From assembly GCA_029582155.1 (NCBI GenBank), contig CM055895.1, positions 62,349,078 through 62,413,077 on the forward strand: a stretch of 64,000 nt of DNA, given 5' to 3'. A program made the translations under genes and the position numbers. Every line of letters begins with the position of its first letter. Position 1 is the first letter of the stretch. Source of the stretch: Panopea generosa. Its lineage: Eukaryota; Mollusca; Bivalvia; Adapedonta; Hiatellidae. This document shows, in pieces, positions 1 through 11,250 of the stretch. A model generated the notes under the pieces. That model was not told the origin of the DNA and made no database searches. It worked only from the letters and a program-made list of their open reading frames with translations.

Positions 1-1570
1 TCAGCCAACCAATGTCTCTCATCAAACTGTAATACTCTATAACCTTACCCAACTTCATTCCAAGATCAAGATAAAGTTTAAGGTTTTTCCTACGAATAAC
101 ATATATTTTCTCATTGAATAAATTAGGAACCAACTTTGTTGTTCTTTCACTACTTCTATCATATTTTTTTGTATTTCAACACAGAAATCAGATAACATTT
201 CATCTTTTTCTATTAATGTCTCTGGTGCTTAAGGGTAATTAGAATGTAAATCGTGTATTTCTTTTGGATAAATGAGATCACATTCAATAAAAAACTTATT
301 GTTTTCAGTGTTGTCCAATTCCTCTAGACTAACCCATTCAAAATTACCATAAAGTAAAGGTTGACTCATGGCCCAACCGTAAAGGTTGTTTGTGACTAAG
401 TATGTAATGGAATTGCTTTCCTTACTAGGATCGTATTCATCTAAGTATTTATTATTCGCCTTAGAATTTCTGTTGGCGATGTAACTAATACCACCTCGTA
501 ATCCTTTTTCAACCATAAGATGCATGTCAATATCCGTGATAAGATCCAATTTAATTTTTGTCATCATTAACATTGCATCCCAAGCTAAGCCGGGACTTGG
601 AAAGTAATGTCAATGGTCATGTTCGCAATATCTAAACATGTCCCACCAAAGTTTTTAAATACATCAGTTTTTAAATAGAGAGCATGATAATATTCCATTG
701 TCTTGCAACCAAATGACTTCCACACACCCCGCGCATGTTCGTAATCATCACCAGACACATCCTCATTTGTTAACTTGGAATAAAATAAGTTCTTTGATGA
801 TAAATGTTTATCACTAAACTTATCCCAACTATCCATTTAATTGTACGGATAAACCCCCCTTTCTTTTTATAAATTCCAACTTATTAAATGTTTTTTTAGT
901 AAAACAAAATGCCTCTTCCGGTAAGTTATTAACTAAATTAGCTAAGGATTGGTTAAGTAATTGTAAACTATCCACAAAGTTGTCTGTTATAATACCATGT
1001 ATTTTCCCATATTATTAGGAATAACATTAATTTCCCTTTCAAACTTACCAATTTCCTGCATTATGAAATGACCATCATATCCTTTTAGATTTTGGAACAC
1101 AACAGGGATTTTTTTACTTAATCTAAAGAATCTATTACACGTGTTGTGAACATAACGCATTATTTTCCCGTAACATGACAATGATATCTCACAGGATAGT
1201 TCCATCTTAAATTATCTTCCGTATATTCCATTGCGCAAATATGACAAAACTTACTTTTATTAAACTCTTTTTCCTACTTTTCCATTATTACTATTTCTTT
1301 ATTAAAATGTTTTTTTCATCACTTCTTTGCAATACTCCTGCACAACCAACATCTTTTCAATAAAACAATAAACCGAATCCTTCCCTAGGTAAATCTCTAC
1401 TGGTTTACTAAATGTATATGTGCATACTAACTTATATCCAAAACCGCAAGCAATATGACTTGGTAAGCCTCAGTCAAGTACCAAAACTTTTCATTTACTG
1501 GTTTTACTATTGCTTCAAAATCAGCATAAATGATAAAAATATTTCCAACATATACGCACACGAGTATTTT
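1..1570 (-). mobile_element. Polinton/Maverick fossil, DNA polymerase B region
   Basis: Minus-strand reading gives successive blocks of a protein-primed family B DNA polymerase in the expected N-to-C order as coordinates fall. An exonuclease-type 'DFEAIVKPV' block lies near 1.52 kb, a 'NLKGYDGHFIMQEIGKF' block near 1.08 kb, a 'YYHALYLKTDVF' block near 0.67 kb, and 'EKGLRGGISYIANR' and 'LYGWAMSQPL' near 0.4-0.5 kb. These match the polymerase of Polinton/Maverick elements as I know them. The element is broken in several places and is cut by the window start. No integrase, capsid gene or terminal repeat is visible here. It is an old, inactive copy. The family call is firm; the exact boundaries are not. 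Confidence 0.85.
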
Positions 1571-1692
1571 TACGATAAAAACAGTGTCCAGAGACCTGTT
1601 TCTATTATTGTAATTCAAATTTAGTTCATCATTAATTAAGGCCCGCGACCACAAAATAAACATTACTTTTATTGTTAAATACAATGACTTAC

Positions 1693-1845
1693 ATGCCGTT
1701 AAAATGCCTAATAATTAAGAAATAGGACATGTTTACATAGACTGTGTGTATAAATACTATAAATATATATGCCGTTAAAAATGCCTAATAATTAAGAAAT
1801 AGGACATGTTTACATAGACTGTGTGTATCAATGCTATTAATATAA
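1693..1845. repeat. Tandem duplication, 76-bp unit, two copies
   Basis: A block beginning 'atgccgtt' at 1693 recurs at 1769 with very few changes and includes the shared string 'aggacatgtttacatagact'. The near identity points to a recent duplication, immediately beside the Polinton fossil. Confidence 0.85.
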
Positions 1846-1851
1846 GAATTT

Positions 1852-2464
1852 AATTGTTGAACTATCGTGAGAAATAAATAGACATGCAATGAGTAAAGGT
1901 TATATAGAACCATTTGGTCTTTACTGATTCCGCACGTGTTAAAGTGTTACATGTTAATTTGAATCTTAATGATTTACAACACATATCATTTATTCCTTAA
2001 GTACACAATTGGTTATGTTTCTGCATGTTTCTGCATGTTGTACATGTCCACTTCTTTGTTATGATAATTGGCTGTATAAACCGAATACGCTATTGTGCAA
2101 CTACGTCATTCTGTTTATAATTAGACTCGCCCAATACAGGGGACACGTTAATATTGAATCTATTGTATTGTATAATGTTACAGATGAATGAGCTGTCATC
2201 CCTGATACGATAGGTTCCATCTAAAAATAGAATGACATAGTTTCACAATAGCGTATTTGGTTTAAATTATGAATTATCATGAGAAATAATCAGACATGCA
2301 ACGAGTAAAGATTATATAAACTCCTTTGGTCTTTACCTGTTTCGCAAATGTTAAAAGTAAATTAGAATCTCATTAATTTGCAACAACTATCACTCATTTC
2401 TCAAGTATATAATGAGAAGCTGTTTCTATCTGTTTGTCCATTTGTGTATTATGATAATTGGCTT
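1852..2464. repeat. Pair of ~200-bp direct repeats flanking a short spacer
   Basis: The segment 1852-2071 is repeated, diverged, at 2265-2464. Shared landmarks are 'gagaaataa..agacatgcaa.gagtaaag', 'tttggtctttac' and the ending 'atgataattggct'. The spacer between the copies (about 2072-2264) is the inverted-repeat element listed separately. The arrangement could be an ancient tandem duplication entered by a small transposon, or one composite element with direct repeats at its ends. Confidence 0.7.
2075..2265. mobile_element. MITE-like element with ~45-bp terminal inverted repeats
   Basis: The left end (about 2077-2122, beginning 'aaaccgaatacgctattgtg') matches, as reverse complement, the right end (about 2218-2264, ending 'cacaatagcgtatttggttt'), with a few mismatches. 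The similarity continues inward through 'agaatgac.tagtt'. The interior has no coding potential. Total length is about 190 bp, as expected of a non-autonomous DNA transposon. A target-site duplication could not be fixed by eye (TA or TAAA possible), so the superfamily is left open. Confidence 0.6.
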
Positions 2465-3436
2465 CAATATGCCTTAGTCAAATAAAGTGTTCTTTATTCT
2501 GTAAATTGTTACTATGTTGAAATATCAGGGAGAATAAGCGATGTTCTCTATTGTCAATTCTTATCTATGCATGTTTCGTACTTATCTATGAAGAAAACTG
2601 TTCTTGCATTGCGTATATATCATGTCCTGTTGTGGTGACTGTTTCCTTTGGGTTATTTGTGTCATGTTGAGCAATGGTATACATTTTCTTAAATTGAGTA
2701 ACTGTTGAAACTAAAATAGTTAAGTATCAAAAGCAGTCCAATTGACTTCCATTATTATGATTATAGTGCACGTGAAATACGTTCAATGAGATACATTTAT
2801 TTTTCTTGCGAATTCGATTGCTTGATGAGTCATTAGTCTGAAAGTAATGTAGTTACTATTGAAATTCATAAGAAAATCGGTCTTACATAAAAGCATGAAG
2901 CACAGAAACATGCATCCCACTGGGAGTCGTAATAATTACTTTTTCTTCATTAATTAAATGTTACAGTTGTGTTAGCAGGAATCGTAGGCGAAATAGGTTT
3001 TAACAAGATTTGTTTCTTCACAAAATCAGAGTTAAAAGGAGGCTGTCTTCAATGAAGTGCTTTCATTCGAACTATTTTGCCTAATAGCGTTTTTTAAAAC
3101 ACCTCATGTTGCGCTGGTTTAAGATGAAAACGACGAATAATAAAATTCAATAGTAATCAATTTACCATCGATCTATGTTAAACATCGCTTAAGGGTTATT
3201 GTAATAGTTATATCTATCTTAAAGAAATATTAACCAAATCAACAATTCTTCCCTAATAAAATAACCACGATAGCTTTACATTAGCACTGCACATTTTTAA
3301 TTGTTATAAGATAATTCCTTTGATGCCACACTGTAAAACTACTAATAATACGTTTTTTATGAATAAAATATTTATTTACGTACCGGCAATTAGGAGCATG
3401 AGAGAGAAAACAAATATATTTTAACGCTGGCCTTAT
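2465..3436. other. AT-rich DNA, no feature seen
   Basis: No coding-like frame, tRNA-like core or tandem repeat was recognised here. Confidence 0.5.
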
Positions 3437-3880
3437 GGTCTCACTTACGAGTTACCTCCCTTACATGACGGTAGCAAGATCTATATGCCCAAAAAATTAG
3501 ACTGTGTCAAGCGGTTGGGCATTTTTTTGTTAAAAATGCACAAAATGTCATATTTCTTTGTGCATATTGGAACATTTTTATTATTTCTGCAAAGGTTGGA
3601 TGACATCAGGAACTGTTTGGTAATGGTATAACAGTTTAAAGATGCGAAGTGATACACTGCATAAAATGGGCAGAATTGACAAAAATGAAGGGGTTCCATT
3701 AAACCATCGCAATTGTGAAAAAGCAACTGGGTCAACCCCATGTTTTTGTCTGCATAATTAGACCAACAGAGGATTATCTATGGGAACAAGGTACTTTTAG
3801 AACCATTGGTAATGTATCCAGTATTTCAGAAGTGTATGTCTCTTTATGTAGATCAGTACAAAATTAATTCTTTTGTGAGA
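3437..3880. repeat. Dispersed repeat of unknown family, copy 1
   Basis: About 440 bp align along their whole length with 13489-13930 in the same orientation. Landmarks include 'aagcggttgggca', 'aacagtt.aaa.atgcg', 'atgggcagaattg.caaaa', 'cataattagaccaacagagg' and 'acttttagaaccattggtaa'. By eye roughly 80% of positions agree, with scattered small indels. The 86-codon minus-strand frame here is not kept in the other copy, so coding is unlikely. No tRNA-like head or inverted ends were seen. Confidence 0.8.
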
Positions 3881-4345
3881 TGTGCATTATGCAAAAGCGT
3901 TAATATAAAAGGCTACTACCAGGTTAACATACCATGATTTTGTGGATATTGACTATTTAGATATATATTGTGATAAAATGGCGGCATTTTTCTTGATTGT
4001 TCGATTGCAAGATATGTATTGTGTCAATAGCATCCTTAAACCTGTCAAGAACACTTCCTAAGACATCAAGCAAAGATGACAAGCAAATTAGCAAATTGCC
4101 TTAAATAGAAGCGTAAATATTACCTTATAAGTGAACTATGGTTGTCTGGATATCGAATATTAAAATACATACTAAAGTAAAGTGAATAAAATAACACTTC
4201 TTAGATTAAAGGCATCTTGGCTGACAGTTTAATTATAGACAGCAAGATTATTTTGTATTTTTTTAATTGGGTTTAACGCCGTGTCTAACTCATAACATGT
4301 GTTACGAAATTACCAGTTTTATTTGTAATGGATGTTTCAGATTAA
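3881..4345. other. AT-rich DNA, no clear feature
   Basis: The string 'gggtttaacgccg' near 4268 resembles the reversed 3' end of the SINEs elsewhere in the window, but no body follows it, so it is not called. Confidence 0.4.
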
Positions 4346-4573
4346 ATAACCATCCTTCCTCTTGATAGTGACAAACTGTCTCACCTTAAGCTTTTGGATC
4401 CCAGACCCGCAGAAGTGAGCGGAAAAATTGTCATTAGACATCAGCGCCTTAGACCAAACGACACCACGGACGACCCGGTATATAGTCCATCACCTGAAGA
4501 CAAAAACTGTGACAGTGGCGGAACTAATTTGATGTTATTGCACGGATTTAATCACATCAGTCTGACCTTATAG
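4346..4573 (+). CDS. Possible 3'-terminal exon, unidentified
   Basis: An open frame of about 75 codons ends at TAG 4571-4573 and lies in a conspicuous G+C-richer island within AT-rich DNA. A pyrimidine-rich tract ('atccttcctcttgatag') ends in an AG at 4367-4368, a plausible splice acceptor that would open the exon at 4369. The predicted peptide is hydrophilic, with a proline/aspartate-rich stretch ('RPNDTTDDPVYSPSPEDK'), unlike the hydrophobic, Phe/Ile/Tyr-rich chance frames nearby. I recognise no domain. There is no start codon in a convincing context and no partner exon was identified. It could also be a non-coding G+C-rich island. Coding is an inference from composition and the acceptor only. 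Confidence 0.25.
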   Translation: MTILPLDSDKLSHLKLLDPRPAEVSGKIVIRHQRLRPNDTTDDPVYSPSPEDKNCDSGGTNLMLLHGFNHISLTL

Positions 4574-7130
4574 AGTACTTTATCAGAGCTATTTGTCTTA
4601 AAAATGGATGATAAACAAACATAAACATATCTGCCAGTCTAAATATGGTTCTCAAACGTTCAATGGTTATGACCTGCTGGCTGCAGACGATCTTATCACA
4701 GCGGTCTAAATATGGATTTTAACGGATAGCTGATAGTAAACTGCAGTAGACAGAAGAATATACAATCCCTGCAGGCCACGTCTTGCAAATATTAGAAACT
4801 TTTGATTACTCTTTACAACACCCAAAGCAGACAATAACTACACGAGTTTTGCGTACCCTGTAAAACGGTCATTTATAATGCAATAAAACTTAATTTGTTG
4901 CAAAATTTGATGTATTTTTTATTTTAAATATGCCTTATTCTTTTAAAGTTTGTTAATCAATTTTACATTTTTGGCTTAATTAGTGTTTTATCTCACTTGA
5001 CAACCAATGAAATCGCTTCTTTTTCAAAATTGTGCAGTCGCTCCTTTGGGTTTCTTAATTGTAAAATATTTACTCAACGAACACTAACTATTATTTAAAG
5101 TGTACATGTGCATTGAAGCTACGCAATTTCCCTACATTTGTAACCATTTTAGGTATAAATATGTATATTTATATATATACATAATTTGGGAAAATAAGAC
5201 ATTTTTTAATTGTCTTTGGCATTTTTCTATTAATAGAAAAACATAAAATTGAAACATTAAATATACATATTTTAATAAAATAAAATATAGTTAATACACA
5301 TACACGTATTACAGGGCCAACATTTGGATTTCGTGAACTTGGTCCTTTATAAAATACAACTGACAAGTAACAATTCAAAAATATTCTCTTGTATATACAC
5401 TTGTCTATTGTAACAGAAAATGCCAATTGCACTTTTATAACATATACATGCACATGTGATACCTTAATAAATGATGTGAATACAAATATAAGTGTTTAAT
5501 GGCATAATATAGGTTTATGCATACATGAAAACAACTGTTCAATAATCAAGTAAATAATTAAGTCGTCACATGTTATAATTTTAGCGTTTGTTGCATATTG
5601 CAATAAGATTAAGGAAAAAACTTAAACGTGAAAGGTATATTTATAAACAATGCTACATTTGAGACAAATCGTCAAAACAAGACATCTTCACACGAAACTC
5701 TTTTAAAAGTACGCGCAACGACAGAAATCATAGTGTAAGACATTTTGTCTTCTGTAAACCTTTGCATTTTCATAAAAACAAAACAAATGTTTTTGTCAGG
5801 TGACGAAAACAATAAAACAACGTCGAATCTCTTGTAATACTTGAATATTTTATAGATATTTGTGATTGTTTTATCTTTTTATTGCTGACGATCTTGTTGT
5901 TTATGATAATGATAGGAAAATGACCCTGTTCTGTAACTGACTCATTATTTTAAATCTATGAGCTTTCCAATTAAGTTGATGCATGTGCAGCTGAATAGGC
6001 AATTACTTAGGTAATAATGGTCTAGCATTGCCAATATGCCGCCGAACTGAAGCACTTGTCTAAAGGATAATTAGATGTCGTCCTGAATGCTATGTCGTTG
6101 TTCTGATGTTATCATCTGCAATCATTCTGTTCTGTTTGCGACATTTTGAAATTATCCAGAATCAAGCAATCTAAATTTGTTTTGTACTGGAAATCTAATT
6201 AACCTCAATGTTTAAATGAACTGTGTCGATTGTTTGTTTTACAAAGAAGAAGAGTTCAACAAAATAACTAACATTCTAAATATGCAAAGGAACATTAATT
6301 ACATAACGACTATATAAATACTTAAACGGTTTATGACTTTACCTTTTATAGTTATGGTTTTTGGGACCATTGACATTATTCAGTTTTATTCTTGAAAAAA
6401 GAATATCGCTAGAGCTGGAACTAGAAGCTTTAGGCATGTTGTATATTTCAATTCTCCCCATTTTCGTTTTTTATGAGTTCTGTGCTTCAAATGATCATTT
6501 CAATAAACTGTTTATTTTCGTATATTAACTACTATCTTTAAGACTTTACATTGGGTTTAATACACACACATAAACGAACAGAATATCTGAAATGAGATAC
6601 TAGTTTATGTACGCCACCTTGGTGTTAAACCATAATGATTCGTTAATCAAGATATGAAAATACTCACACAATTACATAGTATATAAACATATTTTGAATG
6701 CATTGGTAATATTCCTTTTCCATTTGAATAATCCAAATAATTATACCATTCAAAATAATTCCATATCCCTGTTATGGTAGAAAAACTCATAGTTTTCTTA
6801 ACAAATACGTGTGCATAATGTAATATAAATATGCAAAGATTGAAACATATCCTGCAAGTATATTGCACAAACAATAAAGGGTGTGCAAACGAAACGAACA
6901 CTATTGCTAGACATATGTCGCACTGCGATGTTAGTAGTGGCAAATCACGTCTACACACAGTGTGATATTATTAGCATACAATCAGCGAAACTATACTACA
7001 GAGACGTCAATTAAAGTACATAGCTACTGCATCAACAACGCTTTCGTTGCTGTGTTCGAAAAGGTCTTAGAAATTAATTCAATTGTATTTAAAGTGCATT
7101 TTTATTGGAACAAAAATTATATTTGAAATG
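4574..7130. other. Long AT-rich stretch, nothing supportable
   Basis: Minus-strand frames of 94 and 103 codons (5169-5453, 6647-6958) have the Phe/Ile/Cys/Tyr-rich composition of chance frames and match nothing I know. No repeats or tRNA-like elements were recognised. Confidence 0.5.
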
Positions 7131-7655
7131 TTCTATAAACGTACACTATCAAATAAATTGTTCTATAATGTGATACGCAATCACTATCAAAGTATTCTAT
7201 AATGCGATATGAAGTCACTATCAAATTGTATAATGCGATACGCAATCACATTCAAATTATTCTATAATGCGATATAAAATCACTATCAAATTGTTCTATA
7301 ATGCGATACGCAATCGCTATAAAATTATTCTATAATGCGATATGAAATCACTATCAAATTGTTCTATAATGTGATACGCAATCACTATCAAATTATTCTA
7401 TAATGTGATACGCAATCATTATCAAATTATTCTGTAATGTGATACGCAATCACTATCAAATGGTTCAATAATGTGATACGTAAGCACTATCAAATTGTTC
7501 TATAATGTGATACGCAAGCACTATCAAGTTATTCTATAATGTGATACGCAATCACTATCAAATTGTTCTATAATGTGATACGCAAGCACTATCAAATTTG
7601 TTCTATAATGTGATACGCAATCACTATCAAATTATTCTATAATGCGATATGAAAT
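7131..7655. repeat. Minisatellite, 34-bp unit, ~15 copies
   Basis: The unit core 'ttctataatg.gata.gcaa' recurs at 7161, 7195, 7226, 7260, 7294, 7328, 7362, 7396, 7430, 7464, 7498, 7532, 7566, 7601 and 7635; a partial unit begins near 7131. Spacing is 34 bp apart from small indels (31 bp once, 35 bp once). Two unit types exist, 'gatacgcaa' and 'gatatgaa'/'gatataaa'. They alternate in the left third, while the right part is nearly pure first type. Confidence 0.95.
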
Positions 7656-8775
7656 CTATTTAAACAAACATATGTTCGCCAAAGAATTTGACATATTTAT
7701 CGTGATACGGTGTTAATTTGATTTGTAACAATAACTTAAACAAATAAACACATAATGCACATACCTAATTGACGCGTTCGTATCAAAGATATTAAACATC
7801 CTCTAAGATAGTTTAACTTTGAAAAAAGCAAAACATATGGATTTGTATGATTTCTTGATAGGCTGGATAAAAATACAAGGTGTAGGTATTGCACACACTC
7901 ATAGTTAAATCGTTTTTCTTCGAAGTATGGCAAGGGGTTATCTTTTATAAATTTGAATGTTAATATTGTATACGTTTATCACAACACGTCCATATAAAGA
8001 TAGAACGTAAACCATAACCTCTCTATGTGCTTTATTATTTTTTGCCCAACTTAACTGTTACGAATAGTGTTTAACATAAATATTTGATGAAAATTTGCCT
8101 TTATTAGTCTGAAATCGGCTTGCAGAGTATACTGTTATATACGAACTGGAGCACAAGTCCAATATTGTATCGTCTCGAATTGGGTTGTATTATCAGCTTG
8201 ACTCCTTGCTTTATCGAACGCCATCCTGTTTAATTCGAAAACTAGCCAGGAAATATTATGTTAACGTAAATCATGTGATGCTTTGTTAATAAATAAATTT
8301 CACTATATTTGGTTTTTGATTATGCAATGCAATATATCATAAACTGTAATTAAATCTACATTTATGTGCTTCGTTAAAATCTTTCACTTGGCGAGACAAT
8401 ATAATTGGATGTTGACACAATTTTCATTTGATAGGTTTCAAAAAAGATGTAAATGCTAAAATTATGGTATGTATGTTTTACCCTATAAACTGTTTAGTTG
8501 GAAATGTCGACCGCTGACAAAATTCAGACGGAGGGACTAACGTACTATCTGATAGATAAACATATTCCTTGGGAGCACATAACCCGACCAAGCAAAACGA
8601 ATAAGTCGGGTAACCAATAAAATTTCGTATAGAACAATAACTTGACCGCGTAAACAAATGCCTTCAACATCTGATGAATAAAACCAACAAATAAAGAAAG
8701 TTTATGTCAAGCCGGAGACACGGCAGTTGGAACTCCTGTCCAATGAACAAACAAATCAATTACATAATAGTTATA
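7656..8775. other. AT-rich DNA, no feature seen
   Basis: No repeat, RNA-like or coding signal was recognised. Confidence 0.45.
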
Positions 8776-9061
8776 GATTGATTGATTGATTGAAAATTTA
8801 GCGTCAGTTTTATGCCATCGAAAGTTAACAGTCGATCAGTTAACTTAACCACTGTTTCCTGGGTTCCCGAAATGTTAACCAGTACTCGAAAATTCCCCAT
8901 CTCTGCAAGTAACTGATAACTGTCATACTTGAATCAGCGATGAGAGACGAATGATAATGAGACGCAATTTGGTAAATCAATCATCATAGAGACTGTTGTC
9001 GGGCGGGGATTCGAATTCACGAGGCCACGTTTTAAGAACGATTGAGCTAATCGGGCCCGAC
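8776..9061 (-). mobile_element. tRNA-derived SINE (SINE-1), copy 1
   Basis: Read on the minus strand from 9061, the first 64 nt form a tRNA-like head. The ends 'gtcgggc' (9061-9055) and 'gcccgac' (9004-8998) pair perfectly as an acceptor stem. A box-A-like 'ttagctcaatcg' and a box-B-like 'attcgaatcccc' are present, and the D and anticodon arms are shortened. A body follows that is shared with 53010-53305 (landmarks 'tgatgattgattta', 'cattatcat', 'ctgattcaagt', 'ggttaac'). The element ends in a (CAAT)n tail, seen as 'gattgattgattg' on the plus strand at 8776-8792. Pol III promoter boxes upstream of a non-tRNA body and a short-repeat tail are what define a SINE. Confidence 0.85.
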
Positions 9062-10150
9062 TAATTGTCATAGAATAATGATAATTAATAAAATACAAAT
9101 AAACATAAATGGCTACAAGGATCAATGCCTCAGCATGGTCAGTAGGAAACCACGATTAAGGCCTTAAACATGGTTTATAACTTAGTAGTTTTACCCATTA
9201 AACGCTTTTTGTCACAAGATAGGACATCTTGTAAATATGGATAGGAATTTGTCAAAACAGAGCGCACATCATTTCCATTAATGAAAACGATATGAAGAAA
9301 CTTACTTTGATAACATACATAATAAAAATTAATTTTATCAACGATACCTGAGCTTATTCAATGATTCACTTGGCCAAATATACCATAGTTTGAAGTACTT
9401 GTAGACTAAAAAGATTTGGGTCACGTGTTCGTTCTTCACCAACGGCTTTGTCTGAATTTTGAGTAAGACACTTTTTTGCATATACTTAATACTGGTTCTA
9501 CACAGGAAATCTTCGAGTGTGATTTGCATAAGTTGTAAGAACTTGTTACACAGTCGAAATGAAATAAATAAGTTTTACACTATTTTACATTATTGACACA
9601 ATAGTTAATTTTTCCTGCATTTAATCGTATGACGCACTTTACGGGTATAATTTCCCTTCCCGGAAGCTTTTCTCCTAATGTCAATATCATATTTCACTCA
9701 AGACCATATCCTCGATCGAATTTTTTCTCATGTCAATAGAACTGTACTTTTAGAATTACGTAGGAGGAAAATGTATTTGATAACTACCTTTGACGCGGTA
9801 GCAAATGCATAAAAGGTTTGTGCATTGCTTTTGTTTCGCCTGTTCCACATACAAGTATCATTATTATATCCATTCAATCCAAAAAAATCAATAAGCATTG
9901 AAATACGAAATACTCAATTACATTCAAATGTTTGCTTACGATGTATGATTGTTTTATCGCAAAATGGTTGTGGTCCTATAAAATACATTTGAAAGATTAA
10001 TTAACTATGTCATTTTGTGATATTACAATTATATGTAGACCAACTATTATCGGCCTGAAATGAAACACTAATCACGTGAATGACCTACCATACAATGTAT
10101 TTATATATAATAGCTATGAAAATCATAGCGTGTTTTATAATTCGAGCTAA
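9062..10150. other. AT-rich DNA, no feature seen
   Basis: A 63-codon minus-strand frame (9338-9529) has no recognisable domain and is not called. Confidence 0.45.
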
Positions 10151-10159
10151 GGGCAGCGT

Positions 10160-10330
10160 GTCTTATCGCAGTCTTTTCACACAGACGCTTTACTCTGTGG
10201 CAAACCTGAATTAGATCTTATCGCAAGCCTCTCCACACATACGCAATTAGCTCTGTTTGAAGCCTGACCGATTAGCTCGCCGCTGATTGGTCAGTTACCT
10301 GGTCAGTGGAGATCCGTTGTCTTAGTCATT
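10160..10330 (+). promoter_or_regulatory. Duplicated promoter-like block upstream of the SGNH fragment
   Basis: Two imperfect ~55-bp tandem copies begin 'tcttatcgca' at about 10160 and 10216 and end in 'acctga'/'gcctga'. They are followed by an inverted CCAAT box ('attggtcag', about 10296). The block is richer in G+C than its surroundings and lies about 220-390 bp upstream of the ATG at 10552. A promoter role is inferred from position and motifs only. Confidence 0.3.
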
Positions 10331-10551
10331 TCTCTAGACACTTTAGGATCGCACATAATTTTATAGTTAACACATCCGATTTGTTTTATGATTTAATTAG
10401 TGTCTATATCTTATTTTCCTCATTGTTTGAACAGTGCTATCCCGGTTCATTGTTATAATAACTATTGTCATTTTCTTGTGTTTTATAAATGGACTGTTTA
10501 CACGCCACAGACTTTTAATTTCAACGCATTTTGTTGTGTATGTAAACCAAC

Positions 10552-10647
10552 ATGGCGGATACTTCTGTGCGCTTCGCAGTTATAGGTCATAGTTTCGTTC
10601 ATCGACTTGGCCATGATGTTTCATCCTCTGTGTGTGGGGTTATGTAG
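10552..10647 (+). pseudogene. N-terminal fragment of an SGNH/GDSL-hydrolase-like gene
   Basis: A short frame of 31 codons starts at an ATG in a good Kozak context ('accaacatggcgg') and closes at TAG 10645-10647. Residues 9-18 read 'AVIGHSFVHRL' in outline. This is block I of SGNH hydrolases, with the nucleophile serine in a G-H-S variant of the classical G-D-S, a form common in large invertebrate SGNH families. The N-terminus 'MADTSVRF' also looks like an authentic protein start. The frame then closes with no strong splice donor, and blocks II, III and V are absent downstream. It is therefore a first-exon remnant or dispersed gene fragment, not a working hydrolase. A separate C-terminal piece of the same superfamily lies at 61968-62255 on the other strand; the two cannot belong to one gene. 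Confidence 0.6.
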
Positions 10648-11155
10648 TGTTGTTCATTAAGGATTTGGTGGATTGCGAGTCACGGACAAGAATGCGTTCA
10701 TGCCCCATTTTCATATTATTTTTTTGAAAGAGGGCAATTTGTTAGTAATCGTTTTTTTTATGTTTTTTTAAATTAATCATATCCAATAATTGGCAGTAAC
10801 TGTAACCGTGTTAGTATTATTATTCTCTGCACTTTTAAACCTGAACCGTGCTCAACATGATAAACGGTTATTTATCAATTCGAAGAACTGCCAGTGTTAT
10901 CGCTACGTTTTTCTTCACAGCATGATACCACAGCATGAACAGAAAGTGAGCCAAATGATTATTTTATTCCAGATTGCAGATTTGTAGTGAAGCTTTTTTT
11001 CACTTGATTTATTATCCAAGGTAATAACAAAATGTATGCCATCGATATTGTTTTACTCTATCTTTTCTTATCAAAATAGAAACTACTACTTGTATATAAA
11101 AGTAAAACATAAGAAAAAATAGTTTATAATGAAATTATTAAGAATCAATTTTGAA
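10648..11155. other. No feature seen
   Basis: DNA downstream of the SGNH fragment; no continuation of the gene was recognised. Confidence 0.4.
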
Positions 11156-11157
11156 TG

Positions 11158-11250
11158 AAAAAAAACAACAACCCCCCCCCCCACCCCCAAAAAAAAACAA
11201 CAACAAAAAAACAAAAACAAAAAACAAACAAACAAAAAAACAACAAAAAT
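11158..11250. repeat. Strand-asymmetric low-complexity tract (A/C only)
   Basis: About 90 bp consist almost entirely of A and C on the plus strand. A run of C broken by a single A near 11170-11190 is followed by A-rich CAA/CAAA repeats. The minus strand therefore carries long G runs. It resembles a decayed poly-A/simple-repeat expansion. Frames across it are artefacts of composition. Confidence 0.9.

Noticed and set aside
5169-6958. Two minus frames of 94 and 103 codons
   Set aside because: Hydrophobic, AT-driven composition with no recognisable domain.
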